Positions 51,844-60,577 are shown, numbered from the stretch's first letter. The stretch: 64,000 nucleotides of DNA from Chloroflexota bacterium (GCA_020845495.1 JADLFM010000243.1:117266-181265); one strand, 5' to 3'. Numbers and translations: made by a program. The notes: a model not told the origin generated them from the letters alone.

Positions 51844-51875
51844 GGCACCGAGACACGCGGGCACCGAGACACGCC
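51844..51875. repeat. 16-bp tandem duplication
   Basis: GGCACCGAGACACGCG (51844-51859) is followed directly by GGCACCGAGACACGCC (51860-51875), 27 bases before the start of the PLP-enzyme gene. Confidence 0.85.
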
Positions 51876-51902
51876 CCACAGACGGGGTAAGGGGGATGCA
51901 TC

Positions 51903-52994
51903 ATGGCGACCACGCTCGACCGGGTGACCGGGCCGTCCACGTTCGAGGAGATCCGTGCACGGGTGGCTCGCGTGCCCCGTGTCTCGCTCGCGATCGCACC
52001 GACGCCGCTTCAAGAATTGCCGCGCCTCGCCAAGACGCTTGGCATTGGCCGACTGTTCGTCAAGCGCGACGACCTGACTGGGCTGGCGTTCGGCGGCAAT
52101 AAGACCCGCAACCTCGAGTTCCGGCTGGCCGAAGCTGTCACGCTTGGCGCCGACGTCGTGATTGCCGGCCTGGAGGCGCAGTCGAACTCGGCCCGCCAGA
52201 CGACCGCTTCGGCCAACATCCTGGGGATGCGCACCATTCTCGTGCTGCGGACGGAGCGCGACTGGGATTGGCAAGGCAACCTGCTCGTCGACAAGATCCT
52301 CGGCGCCGATGTTCGGCTCGTCCATGCCGAGGGCGGCGCGGCCCTCGATCAGATCCTACGGGACACCGCCGAGGAGCAGAAGCGGCTCGGTCATACGCCC
52401 TACGTCATGAACCACATGCCCGGCTTCGCGGTCGGATCGGCGCTCGCCTACCTGCTCTGCACCCTCGAGATCGTCGAGCAGACGGCGGCGCTCGAGGTCA
52501 CGCCGACGCATCTCTACATGACCTCCGGCAACAAGGGCCACGCCGGCCTCATCCTCGGTAAGAAGCTCCTGGGCGCATCCTTCCGGACGGTGGCGATCTC
52601 GCAGCGCCGAGGCGAAGACCGAGTGCCTGGTGCACTCAGCGGCGCCCGCGACGCCGCCCGCCAGCTTGGCTGGGACGTCGAACTGCGTGAGGGCGACGTC
52701 GAGAGTTATGACGACTACGTCGGCGAGGGCTATGGCATCCCGACGCCCGAAGCGATTGACGCAATCCGTCTCGCCGCCCGCACCGAGGGGTTGATCCTCG
52801 ACCCGGTCTACACTGGCAAGGCGATGGCCGGGCTGATCGATCATGCCCGCTCGGGGCGCCTGGGCGCGGACGACACCGTCGTGTTCATCCACACCGGCGG
52901 CACGCCGGCCCTGTTCGCTTTCAAGGACGAGATTATGGCCGGCCTGGGCATCGTCAAGGCCGATGCATCGGCCGATGCCAGGGCCGGCACATGA
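51903..52994 (+). CDS. D-cysteine desulfhydrase / ACC deaminase-family PLP enzyme
   Basis: The 363-residue fold-type II PLP enzyme has IAPTPLQELPRLAKTLG, LFVKRDDLTGLAFGGNKTRNL with the Schiff-base Lys in GGNKTR (about residue 66), the phosphate-binding TSGNKGHAGL and a C-terminal FIHTGGTPALFAF. It deaminates D-cysteine or related small D-amino acids, releasing pyruvate and ammonia. 1-Aminocyclopropane-1-carboxylate deaminase is a close alternative that sequence alone does not exclude. Its context next to a D-aminoacylase-like gene favours a D-amino-acid role. Confidence 0.87.
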   Translation: MATTLDRVTGPSTFEEIRARVARVPRVSLAIAPTPLQELPRLAKTLGIGRLFVKRDDLTGLAFGGNKTRNLEFRLAEAVTLGADVVIAGLEAQSNSARQTTASANILGMRTILVLRTERDWDWQGNLLVDKILGADVRLVHAEGGAALDQILRDTAEEQKRLGHTPYVMNHMPGFAVGSALAYLLCTLEIVEQTAALEVTPTHLYMTSGNKGHAGLILGKKLLGASFRTVAISQRRGEDRVPGALSGARDAARQLGWDVELREGDVESYDDYVGEGYGIPTPEAIDAIRLAARTEGLILDPVYTGKAMAGLIDHARSGRLGADDTVVFIHTGGTPALFAFKDEIMAGLGIVKADASADARAGT

Positions 52995-53025
52995 GTGAAC
53001 TGGTGTGCTCCGTGGTGGTGTCGCC

Positions 53026-53832
53026 ATGACCCAGCCTGCCCTGGAAGGGATCGCCCCCGCTCCGGTAAGACCAGGCCAGGAGCCGTTCCGGCTCGACGGT
53101 CGTGTCGCGCTGGTCACCGGGGCCAGTCGGGGGCTAGGGGCGGCCATCGCCCTGGAAGTCGCGCGGGCGGGCGCCGACGTGGCGCTCATCGCGCGGGATG
53201 CTGAAAGGCTCGGGGAGGTAGCCGCCCGAATCCACGGCCTCGGCCGGCGTGCGCTGGTAGTGGTCGCCGACGTCGGCAAGCCGACCGAGGTCAGAGCGTC
53301 GGTCGAGCGTTGTGCCGAGGGAGTCGGCCCGGCCGACGTGCTGGTGAACAACGCCGGCATGGCCACCCGTAAGGGCGTCGAGCAACTCTCGGACGACGAG
53401 TGGGATGAGATCCTGCGGGTGAATCTGACCTCGGCCTTCACCTACGCACGGGCCGTCATCCCGGCGATGCGCGAGCGCGGCTGGGGCCGGATCGTGAACA
53501 TTGCCTCGATCTCGGCCCAGACCGGCGGCCTGCGCGGCTCGCCGGCCTACGGCGCCTCGAAGGGCGGCATGATCGCCTTTACCCGGGCCCTTGCCCGGGA
53601 TCTGGCGCCCCACGGCATCACCGTCAACGCGATCGCGCCTGGTCAGATCCGGACCGACATGAGCGCAGCCCTGACCCCCGAGCAACTCGCCGCGACGACG
53701 GCACTGATCCCAGTCGGCCGGCTGGGCGAGCCGGCCGAGATCGCCTGGGGCGTCCGCTTCCTGGCCTCAGACGAGGCAGCCTACATCACCGGCGCCACCC
53801 TCGACATCAACGGCGGCGTCAACCGCCGCTGA
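53026..53832 (+). CDS. SDR-family oxidoreductase
   Basis: The 268-residue classical SDR has VALVTGASRGLGAAIALEVA (NAD(P) motif), DVLVNNAGMATRKGVE, NIASISAQTG (catalytic Ser), YGASKGG (Tyr-Lys) and a C-terminal GATLDINGGVNRR. It resembles 3-oxoacyl-ACP reductase or gluconate 5-dehydrogenase enzymes. The ATG at 53026 is used; a GTG seven codons earlier is also possible. It follows the PLP-enzyme gene by 31 bases and is probably co-transcribed with it. Confidence 0.9.
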   Translation: MTQPALEGIAPAPVRPGQEPFRLDGRVALVTGASRGLGAAIALEVARAGADVALIARDAERLGEVAARIHGLGRRALVVVADVGKPTEVRASVERCAEGVGPADVLVNNAGMATRKGVEQLSDDEWDEILRVNLTSAFTYARAVIPAMRERGWGRIVNIASISAQTGGLRGSPAYGASKGGMIAFTRALARDLAPHGITVNAIAPGQIRTDMSAALTPEQLAATTALIPVGRLGEPAEIAWGVRFLASDEAAYITGATLDINGGVNRR

Positions 53833-53836
53833 TACC

Positions 53837-53869
53837 GGACACGAGTGCTGCATGTCGCCACTCGTGTCC
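53837..53869. terminator. Bidirectional hairpin between SDR and OsmC-family genes
   Basis: GGACACGAGTG (53837-53847) pairs with CACTCGTGTCC (53859-53869) with an 11-nt loop, four bases after the SDR stop and 47 bases past the extended OsmC-family stop. Confidence 0.65.
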
Positions 53870-53915
53870 TCAGGCCGTCTTCTTGACCGCGCCTCGACGT
53901 GATTCCCAGTTGGGC

Positions 53916-54350
53916 TCAGACCTGGCTGACCTCGAAGTCCACGTTCACCTGGGTCGCCACGGCGACCGCACGGTAGAGCGGTCAATGCTTCTTCCAGACG
54001 TCGACGTAGTAGGCCGCCTGCTCTCGGTCGACGCCAGTGAACGCGAAGTGGACGTCGATGCGGGCGAAGTCCGGCATGCTGGCCTCGGTCCGCACACCCT
54101 CCGCGGAGACTTCGAGCGTTCCGAAGGGCAAGCCCTTCTGCTGGGCATGCAGTTCCACGAGCGTCACGCCACAGGCGGCGATGCCGGCCATGAACGTTTC
54201 GCCGGTCGTGACCGCCTCATTCGGCCCAGACGGTGAGTCGATGATCCAGTGATTCGTCCGCGCGTGGGCGAGCGATCGCCCCGGGACGTCCGTCGACTGA
54301 CAGCGGACCGCATAGCGGCCCTTGATTGGACTGGTATCGGCGTGGCTCAT
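53916..54350 (-). CDS. OsmC-family protein with in-frame TGA: candidate selenoprotein
   Basis: OsmC/Ohr proteins are thiol peroxidases or redox proteins with two conserved cysteines. The first is present in FMAGIAACGVTLVE (residue ~60). Normal translation would stop at codon 123 (TGA, 53984-53982) after YYVDVWKKH, losing the family's C-terminal strand. Reading through gives U-PLYRAVAVATQVNVDFEVS and a second TGA at 53918-53916, total 144 residues, the normal family length. The TGA is exactly where the second conserved Cys (CPxY/CPVS) belongs, and a SECIS-like hairpin follows. Sec insertion is therefore likely; a recent nonsense mutation or sequence error are alternatives. The start ATG is preceded by an uncertain overlapping ORF. 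Confidence 0.72.
53947..53974 (-). promoter_or_regulatory. Candidate bacterial SECIS element
   Basis: On the minus strand, bases +8 to +35 after the TGA can fold as ACC/GGU and UG/CA lower pairs with bulged G and C, then GGTCGC/GCGACC (6 bp) closed by loop CGTG. The apical hairpin begins 15 bases past the TGA and its loop contains GU, as expected for SelB recognition. An alternative pairing (GACCGC with GCGGTC) competes. Confidence 0.5.
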
Positions 54351-54841
54351 CGTTGCCCTGCCCCCTTCACATGGTGTCCGACATCCGCTCTGGTGTCTGA
54401 TGCACCCGGGTCGCGCACCCCTGGCTGCTCCCGGCGAGTATAGCCCGGCAGGGAAGCCGGCCTGACGGCCTCGCCCTTCCTCCCGTGGCGATGCCCTGCT
54501 CCGTCCGACTGACGGTCAGGTCTACGATAAGCCGCCCGGGTTGCTTCCTGCTCGTGGCCTCGGAACACCTCCTCCAGCCACTCCGCGACGACCGTGGGGA
54601 TCACCGCCGCGTCGAGGGCGAGAGCGCGGCGGCTGCTGCTTGCAAGCCAGGCATCGAGCGCCCACAAGTCGACGCGCGAGCGACTCGTCGCGCCCTCCAG
54701 CCCGGCCGCTCGCCCGGCCGCTCGCCCGAGCGTCGCGAAGAGCGTGCCGACCAGTTCGCTGCGCCGTTCGATGGGCGTTCGCGCATCCGCCAGCACCACG
54801 CCACGCCCGACCACGAACAGCGGACGCCTGGCACGGGACAC
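54347..54841 (-). CDS. Uncertain ORF overlapping the OsmC-family start
   Basis: This minus-strand frame could encode about 164 residues from a GTG at 54841; the open frame reaches back to 55093. The first half looks protein-like (RPLFVVGRGVVLADARTPIE, LWALDAWLASSSRRALALDA), but the second half is Arg/Gly-rich and has no domain. Its stop overlaps the OsmC-family ATG as ATGA, which suggests coupling, but chance ORFs are common at this GC content. If it is not real, 54351-54955 is a 605-base divergent intergenic region. Confidence 0.25.
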   Translation of the reverse strand: MSRARRPLFVVGRGVVLADARTPIERRSELVGTLFATLGRAAGRAAGLEGATSRSRVDLWALDAWLASSSRRALALDAAVIPTVVAEWLEEVFRGHEQEATRAAYRRPDRQSDGAGHRHGRKGEAVRPASLPGYTRREQPGVRDPGASDTRADVGHHVKGAGQR

Positions 54842-54955
54842 CTCGGACGATGGCAGGCGTGGCGCCGGGGTATGCTTGGGGACGCGCGGCGTCCGGCTGA
54901 GCGACCTGGTTGCTGAATGATCTGGCGGCGCCGCCGTGCGATTGAGGAGGGACGA

Positions 54956-55753
54956 ATGCGTCCGAACAAGGTCAAGCAGTTCTGGCAGGACAAGAAGCCG
55001 CTCGCCATGGGCTGGCTGGGCAGCCCGGACACCTATATGGTCGAGACGATGGCGCACTCCGGCTTCGATGCCCTCGTGCTCGACATGCAGCACGGCATGG
55101 CGATCGGCCCGGACCGGGCGGCGTTGGCGCTCCAGACCATCAGCACGACCGACGTCACCCCCCTGGTGCGGGTGCCCTGGAACGACCCAATCTACATCCA
55201 GTACGTCCTAGACGCCGGCGCTTACGGCGTGATCGTGCCGATGGTGAACTCGCGCGCCGAGGCTGAGAAGGCGGCCGGTGCGACGAAGTACGCCCCCCTC
55301 GGCTACCGCTCGAACGGGGCGAACCGTGCCCGCTTCTACGCTGGTTCGGACTACTTCGCCCACGCCAATACAGAGATCCTCTGCTTCGTCATGATCGAGA
55401 CGACGCAGGCGATCGAGAACCTGGAGGAGATCGCGACGACGCCCGGGGTCGACGGCTTCTACATTGGCCCGTCCGACCTGGCGATCACGATGGGCCTGGA
55501 ACCGAAGCTCGACCACGACGCCCCACGGCACATCGAGGCGGTGCAGAAGATCGTCGATACCGCCAGGAAGCACAACCTCCAGGCCGGCATTCACACGACT
55601 GGACCGGAGGAAGTAGCCCGCCGCTACAAGCAGGGCTTCAACCTCTGCCCACTGGGCTCGGACGCCGGGTTCCTCGGGGCCGGTGCCCGCAAGGCCATCG
55701 CGGATCTGCGGGGCTCGGGGCCGGCGAGCGGCTCGGGCAGCCCGTACGCCTGA
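54956..55753 (+). CDS. HpcH/HpaI-family aldolase
   Basis: The 265-residue TIM-barrel class II aldolase cleaves or forms 2-keto-4-hydroxy acids with a divalent metal. Landmarks: GWLGSPDTYMVETMAHSGFD, LVLDMQHG, LVRVPWNDPIYIQ, GYRSNG (catalytic Arg), FVMIETTQAIENLEEIA (metal Glu) and GFYIGPSDLAITMG (metal Asp). GAGGAGG five bases before the ATG at 54956 gives a firm start. The C-terminal SGPASGSGS tail is flexible. An LLM oxidoreductase gene follows, echoing the DapA-like/LLM pair at 36313-38333. Confidence 0.92.
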   Translation: MRPNKVKQFWQDKKPLAMGWLGSPDTYMVETMAHSGFDALVLDMQHGMAIGPDRAALALQTISTTDVTPLVRVPWNDPIYIQYVLDAGAYGVIVPMVNSRAEAEKAAGATKYAPLGYRSNGANRARFYAGSDYFAHANTEILCFVMIETTQAIENLEEIATTPGVDGFYIGPSDLAITMGLEPKLDHDAPRHIEAVQKIVDTARKHNLQAGIHTTGPEEVARRYKQGFNLCPLGSDAGFLGAGARKAIADLRGSGPASGSGSPYA

Positions 55754-55892
55754 TTCGCAGTAGGCAGGTGCGGCCGGTCTTCTGGCCGCGCCTGCTCACC
55801 ACTGAACGTCCGGCGGACACCAGGCGCTGACGAGTGCTACGCGCCTCTCCGTCCCGGCCTATACTCGCGAAACACCGTAATCGGGAGCGCAC

Positions 55893-56759
55893 GTGGCAGA
55901 GCAGCGGCTACGGTTTGGCATCAAGGTCGCCCAGATGACCGGTACCTACGAGGGCATGCGTGACGCCTGGCTCGAGGCCGATCGCCTCGGTTTCGACACC
56001 GCCTGGGCACACGACCATCTGCTCAATCAGAACGACATCTCCCAGCCCGAAGAAGAGGGCTGGACCATCCTGGCCGTGCTGCTCGCGCTCTCCACACGGA
56101 TCCGAGGCGGGCTGATGGTCACCGCCAACACGTTTCGTCACCCCGGTGTGCTCGCCAAGATGGCGACGACTATCGACCGCATCTCCGGCGGCCGGCTCGA
56201 CGTGGGGCTTGGGGCCGGCTGGATGGTCGACGAGCACCAGCAGTACGGCATCCCACTCCCGTCCCCAGGCGAACGGCTGCGGATGCTCGACGAGGCATGT
56301 CAGGTCATGATCGCGCTCTGGACCCAGGAGCGTCCTACCTTCGACGGCCAGCACTATCAGTTGAAGGCGGCGTACCACGAGCCGAAGCCGATCCAGCAGC
56401 CCCACCCGCCGCTCGTTATCGGCGGGGGCGGCGAGAGAGTGACACTTCGCATCGTCGCCAGGTACGCCAGCGAGTGGAACTTCAACGGTAAGTCGCCGGA
56501 GGAGTTCGTCCACAAGCAGCGCGTCCTGGCCGAGCACTGCGCAGCCATCGGGCGGGATCCAGCCGAGATCGTGCGTTCGGTGCAGTTCCGAGCCGGCCCC
56601 TCTGCTGCTGAGTCGATCGAGGTCGGCCGTCAGTACGTTGCAGCCGGGGCGACCCACCTGATCTTCACCTGCCCCCAGCCGTACAGCGCCGAGCACGCCC
56701 GCTGGCTCTGGAACGAGGTGGTCACGCCGCTGCGTGAGCCCGTGCCGTCAGCGCGATAA
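55893..56759 (+). CDS. LLM-class F420/FMN-dependent oxidoreductase
   Basis: The 288-residue luciferase-like TIM barrel starts RLRFGIKVAQMTGTYEGMRD and has GFDTAWAHDHLLNQ, ISGGRLDVGLGAGWMVDEH, QPHPPLVIGGGGERVTLRIV and a C-terminal AGATHLIFTCPQP. The pattern is that of F420-dependent family members. GGGAG before the GTG supports the start. It follows the aldolase gene by 139 bases and ends before a strong palindrome terminator. Confidence 0.9.
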   Translation: MAEQRLRFGIKVAQMTGTYEGMRDAWLEADRLGFDTAWAHDHLLNQNDISQPEEEGWTILAVLLALSTRIRGGLMVTANTFRHPGVLAKMATTIDRISGGRLDVGLGAGWMVDEHQQYGIPLPSPGERLRMLDEACQVMIALWTQERPTFDGQHYQLKAAYHEPKPIQQPHPPLVIGGGGERVTLRIVARYASEWNFNGKSPEEFVHKQRVLAEHCAAIGRDPAEIVRSVQFRAGPSAAESIEVGRQYVAAGATHLIFTCPQPYSAEHARWLWNEVVTPLREPVPSAR

Positions 56760-56824
56760 CCTTGCCCGCAGGGTACGCCGCACGCGCGCGGTGTACCTCA
56801 TCCCGACTCTCGGTGCGCGGTACA

Positions 56825-56866
56825 CCAGGAGGCCCGCCCCCGAAGCTTCGGGGGCGGGCCTCCTGG
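56825..56866. terminator. Bidirectional palindromic terminator
   Basis: 56825-56866 is a perfect 42-base palindrome (21-base arms, centred on AAGCTT), rich in G+C, between the convergent LLM and sugar-permease genes. Confidence 0.75.
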
Positions 56867-56915
56867 CGAGCGAGACGCTACGCTGCCGGGTGCGAAAGCG
56901 AGTGGCGAGTCAGGG

Positions 56916-57788
56916 TCAGCCCTTGACGCCGCCGAGCACGAGGCCTCGGATCACCAGCCGCTGTGCCAGCGTGTACATCACGACCGGTGGGATCGCAGTG
57001 ATCAGCGCCCCGGCCATCATCTTGCCCCAATAGAACACGTCCTCGCCGAGCATCAGCGTGAGCCCGACCGTCACCGTCCGAGAGGCGAGCGAGTTCGTGA
57101 ACACGAGGGCGTACAGGAACTCGTTCCAGGCCTGAGTGAACGAGAACAGCGCGACCACGACCAGGGCTGGCGCGGCCAGTGGCAGCACGATCCGGAACAA
57201 CACCCCGAACCGGCCACAGCCGTCGATCAGCGCGGCCTCTTCCAACTCGACGGGGATGCTCCGGAAGTAGCTCGTCAGCATCCAGGTGCAGAACGGCAGC
57301 GTGAATGACGGGTACACCAGCATCAAGCCGAAGATCGAGTCATTCAGGCCGGCCGCCGCCACCACCTGGAAGAGCGGGATGAACAGGAGCGAGGTCGGCA
57401 GCAGGTAGGTGAACACCAGCCCGACGGCGATCGTCTTGCGGCCGGTGAAGCGCAGTCGGGTGATCGCGTAGGCCCCGAGCGAGCCGAGGATCAGCGACAG
57501 CAGCGTGGCCGCGACCGACACCGCCGTGCTGTTCCGCATCCAGATGGCAAACGGCCCAGACAAGAGGTCGACGTAGTGCCCGAGAAACACGTGCTTCGGG
57601 AAAATCGTGAAGTCCTGGTAGATCTCCTTGTTCGTCTTGATCGAGGCCAGGAACATCCACAGGAACGGAATGATCGTCCAGAGGGTAAAGAAGACCAGCG
57701 CGACGTAGGTCGCGACCACCCAGCCGGAGCCCATCGTGCGGCGTCCAGCCCGGTTCGCGCCACGCAGGCGGCGAGCGGCGACAGCCAT
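56916..57788 (-). CDS. Sugar ABC transporter permease, MalG type
   Basis: The 290-residue membrane protein has six segments starting VATYVALVFFTLWTIIPFLW. The EAA loop ELEEAALIDGCGRFGVLFRI binds the ATPase. ASIKTNKEIYQDF and WNEFLYALVFTNSL are typical of CUT1 family MalG-like permeases. It pairs with the MalF-type permease, whose stop lies three bases upstream of this start, so the two are translationally coupled. No ATPase gene is present; CUT1 systems often share an MsmK-like ATPase encoded elsewhere. Confidence 0.93.
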   Translation of the reverse strand: MAVAARRLRGANRAGRRTMGSGWVVATYVALVFFTLWTIIPFLWMFLASIKTNKEIYQDFTIFPKHVFLGHYVDLLSGPFAIWMRNSTAVSVAATLLSLILGSLGAYAITRLRFTGRKTIAVGLVFTYLLPTSLLFIPLFQVVAAAGLNDSIFGLMLVYPSFTLPFCTWMLTSYFRSIPVELEEAALIDGCGRFGVLFRIVLPLAAPALVVVALFSFTQAWNEFLYALVFTNSLASRTVTVGLTLMLGEDVFYWGKMMAGALITAIPPVVMYTLAQRLVIRGLVLGGVKG

Positions 57789-57791
57789 GAG

Positions 57792-58730
57792 TTACTCCTG
57801 CCTCAGCATGCGGCGCGTCAAGAAGTACACGAGCACCGCGTAGAACGGCACCAGCGTCATCGAGATGGCCGCGCCTGCCCCAAGCTGATGCCCGGGAATG
57901 GCGACGAGGTACGACAGCAGCGGGACGGTCGTCGTCGCGTAGTTCGGGCCGCCGCCGGTCAGCACGAAAATCTGGGTCAGGTTCGCGGACGTCCAGATCG
58001 TCGAGAGCATCGCCGTGACGAACAGGACCGGCTGAAGGCTTGGCAGCGTGATGCTCCAGAAGCGCTGCCAGGTCCCGGCCCCGTCGATCTCGGCCGCCTC
58101 GTACATCTCCTGACCGATCGCCTGCATCCCGGCCAGGATGTTCATCGTCCAGAACGGCGTACCCGACCAGATTGTCACCAGGATCAGGGCCGGCAACGCG
58201 ACGCTCGCATCGTTGAAGAAGTAGATGTAGTCGTCGAGCAACTGGTAGTTCGCGATCAGCCCGTTGATCGGGCCGGTCGTGTCGAACAGGAAGCGCCATA
58301 CGTACGCTGACACCACCGCCGGCACCGCCCACGGCAAGAACATGATGCCGCGGAAGATGTTGCGGAGGGGGATGTCCTGGTTCAGGACGCTCGCCATCGC
58401 CAGCCCGATGAGGAGCTTGCCAAAGATGGCGCCGCCGGTGACCGCGAACGTCACGAGCAGCGCGCGCAAGAACAACCCGTCTCGGCCTGAGAGGATGTCC
58501 GCGTAGTTGCCGAGCCCGATCCAGGTGCCCTCTTGACCGATGAAGCGCTGCTGGAAGCTCAGCAAGATCGCGTCGACGAACGGGTAGATCAGCAGGGCCA
58601 GTACGATCAGGACGACCGGTGCCACCAGGCACCAGGCCAGGAGACCATCCGGCCCAAGCACGCGGCGCAGCAGGGGTCCTGGCGACGCGCGTGAGACTCT
58701 CGCAAACGTTGGAGCAGCCCGCTGGGCCAC
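57792..58730 (-). CDS. Sugar ABC transporter permease, MalF type
   Basis: The 312-residue membrane protein has LLAWCLVAPVVLIVLALLIY as first helix, FRGIMFLPWAVPAVVSAYVW, and EAA loop MYEAAEIDGAGTWQRFWSIT. LTQIFVLTGGGPNYATTTVP is characteristic of MalF-like proteins. AAGGAGG seven bases before the GTG at 58730 is a strong start, better than the ATG 14 codons upstream. A hairpin (58838-58865) separates it from the binding-protein gene, fitting lower permease expression. Confidence 0.93.
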   Translation of the reverse strand: MAQRAAPTFARVSRASPGPLLRRVLGPDGLLAWCLVAPVVLIVLALLIYPFVDAILLSFQQRFIGQEGTWIGLGNYADILSGRDGLFLRALLVTFAVTGGAIFGKLLIGLAMASVLNQDIPLRNIFRGIMFLPWAVPAVVSAYVWRFLFDTTGPINGLIANYQLLDDYIYFFNDASVALPALILVTIWSGTPFWTMNILAGMQAIGQEMYEAAEIDGAGTWQRFWSITLPSLQPVLFVTAMLSTIWTSANLTQIFVLTGGGPNYATTTVPLLSYLVAIPGHQLGAGAAISMTLVPFYAVLVYFLTRRMLRQE

Positions 58731-58837
58731 TGAAGTGCCTCCTTGCACCGCTCTGTCGTGATGCACTGGCATCGCCGGGTCCGTGCTGTGCGCGTCAGCC
58801 CGACGAGTGCCTGCGGCGATCGCGAGAGAACGAGATG

Positions 58838-58865
58838 GGCCGGCAGTCGACGACGACTGCCGGCC
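58838..58865 (-). terminator. Hairpin between binding-protein and permease genes
   Basis: A perfect 12-bp stem (58838-58849 with 58854-58865, loop ACGA) lies 19 bases beyond the binding-protein stop and 108 bases before the permease start. It probably attenuates transcription or protects the upstream mRNA. Confidence 0.65.
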
Positions 58866-58884
58866 GCTGCCGCCCGGACGTCTG

Positions 58885-60366
58885 TCAGGCCTTCTTGATC
58901 TTCTCGTACGAGTCCATCATCTCCTTCTGCGCCCAATCTTGGGCATCCTCAATGGACATCCCCTCGTTCACGATCTTGTTCATCATGTCGGAGAGGGTGT
59001 AGCGCGCATCGGTGATGTCCGGGATCCAGGCCTGCGGCGGAGCCGGCCACTCGCGAATCCGACCGTTCTCGGCGATGATCCGCATCTCAGCAAACTTGCT
59101 CTTCTGCCAGAAGTCGCCCTTGGTGTGGTCGCGATAGAGCGGCACGAATCGCCCTTCCACCGCCTTGGACGTCTTTTCGAGGTTCTCTGGCTGAATGAAG
59201 AACTCGAGCGCGGACGGCGCCTTGTCGGCGAGCTTCGCCTTCTTGAAGATCATGAAGGCCAGCGACGCACCTTCGGCGAACGAACCCGCCGGACCCTTCG
59301 GCGCCTGTGCGATGCCGGTCTTCTCGGCCAGTTCCTTGTCGTTGACGAGCAGCCAGCCCATGATCGTGGCCGGATTGATCGCCATCAGCGAGCGACCCTT
59401 CTGATAGGTCTCGTTGTTCCAGGACGTGACGGTCTGGGCAAACGTGTCCGGCGGGATGACCTTCGCCTTCCACATCCGCGCTATCGCGTCGATCCCGCCC
59501 TTGTTCGCCGGGTTCTTGATGTCCGGGACGCCCTTCTCGTCCGCGAGCCGGCCGCCGTAACCCCAGAGCACAGTGACCATGTTGTTGACATGGTCGCCCT
59601 CATGCCCAAGCGCCATGCCGAAGGTGTAGGTGCGAGGTGGCTTCTGGATCTTCGGCCCGAGTTCGATCAACTGATCCCAGGACTCGAAGAACTTGCCGTT
59701 ATTGGCCGCCCCGATCTCGTCGATACGCCACTGAGGCGGCCAGACGTCGATCGCCCAGGGCACGCCGATCACCCCACCATCCGCGACCGTCTGGGAGCTG
59801 ATGGCGATCGGGTACATGCCGCCGGCCTTGTCCTTGTACTTCTCGACAAGATCCTTGACGTTGGCGGCCTCACCCTGGCTGTACCAGTAGGTCAAGTTGC
59901 TGCGGTTCACCTCGGGCGGCTGGCCAGCGGCGACGGCAGCCGACTCCTTGGCAAGCTGCTGCGGCGAGCCGGGAATGGACTGCCACTCGACCTTGAGGCC
60001 ACCGTTCTGCTTGCCCCACTCCACGAAGGTGTTGCCGACCGCCTCGTCGGTGACGGTGTTCCAGTTGGCCGAGAACCAGACGTTGAAGACGCCTGTCGTC
60101 GCCGGCTTGGTGTCGGCGGCAGGCTTGGCCGCCGCAGCCGTGGTGGGCGCTGCCGCTGGAGCCGCTGGCGCGGTCGTCGCAGCAGGCTTGCCCGAGGGAG
60201 CCGCACCACTGGCGGGCTTGGTCTCGGCGGGCTTGGTCTCGGCGGGTTTGCTGGCCGGCGCCGACGGCTGGCTGCACGCGGCCAGGACCAGAACGGCGCT
60301 CAGCCCTCCCACGCGCCGGAAGAACGTCCGGCGTGACCAGGCCGTCACGCGGCGTTGCGTGTCCAT
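58885..60366 (-). CDS. Sugar ABC transporter substrate-binding lipoprotein (SBP family 1), copy 1
   Basis: The 493-residue precursor has a twin-arginine-like SRRTFFRRVGG, a hydrophobic stretch and lipobox VLAAC (Cys31). A Ala/Pro/Lys/Thr tether with a repeated AETKP unit runs to about residue 90. The mature domain is SBP family 1 (NVWFSANWNTVTDEAVGNTF, then GIPW/GVPWAIDVWPPQWRID and a conserved KNPANKGGIDAIARMWK). It binds a sugar or oligosaccharide for the MalF/MalG-type permeases encoded just downstream. It is the most diverged of three tandem copies. Confidence 0.93.
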   Translation of the reverse strand: MDTQRRVTAWSRRTFFRRVGGLSAVLVLAACSQPSAPASKPAETKPAETKPASGAAPSGKPAATTAPAAPAAAPTTAAAAKPAADTKPATTGVFNVWFSANWNTVTDEAVGNTFVEWGKQNGGLKVEWQSIPGSPQQLAKESAAVAAGQPPEVNRSNLTYWYSQGEAANVKDLVEKYKDKAGGMYPIAISSQTVADGGVIGVPWAIDVWPPQWRIDEIGAANNGKFFESWDQLIELGPKIQKPPRTYTFGMALGHEGDHVNNMVTVLWGYGGRLADEKGVPDIKNPANKGGIDAIARMWKAKVIPPDTFAQTVTSWNNETYQKGRSLMAINPATIMGWLLVNDKELAEKTGIAQAPKGPAGSFAEGASLAFMIFKKAKLADKAPSALEFFIQPENLEKTSKAVEGRFVPLYRDHTKGDFWQKSKFAEMRIIAENGRIREWPAPPQAWIPDITDARYTLSDMMNKIVNEGMSIEDAQDWAQKEMMDSYEKIKKA

Positions 60367-60577
60367 AACTCAACCTCCTCTATCGCTACGAAGACTCGCG
60401 GCGGGCGCGGCACCAGAGCCACGCCTTCGGATCACTGAGGTCAGTTCGAGTGAGCGTTCACCTGGGCTTTCGAATGCCAGGGGTCTTGAATGCGGGCCTC
60501 GGCGACGGTGTCCGTTCGCCCATCACAGCGGATTGTCGATAGGGCTCGATGTTGTCGAGCAGGGCGATATAGGGGCC

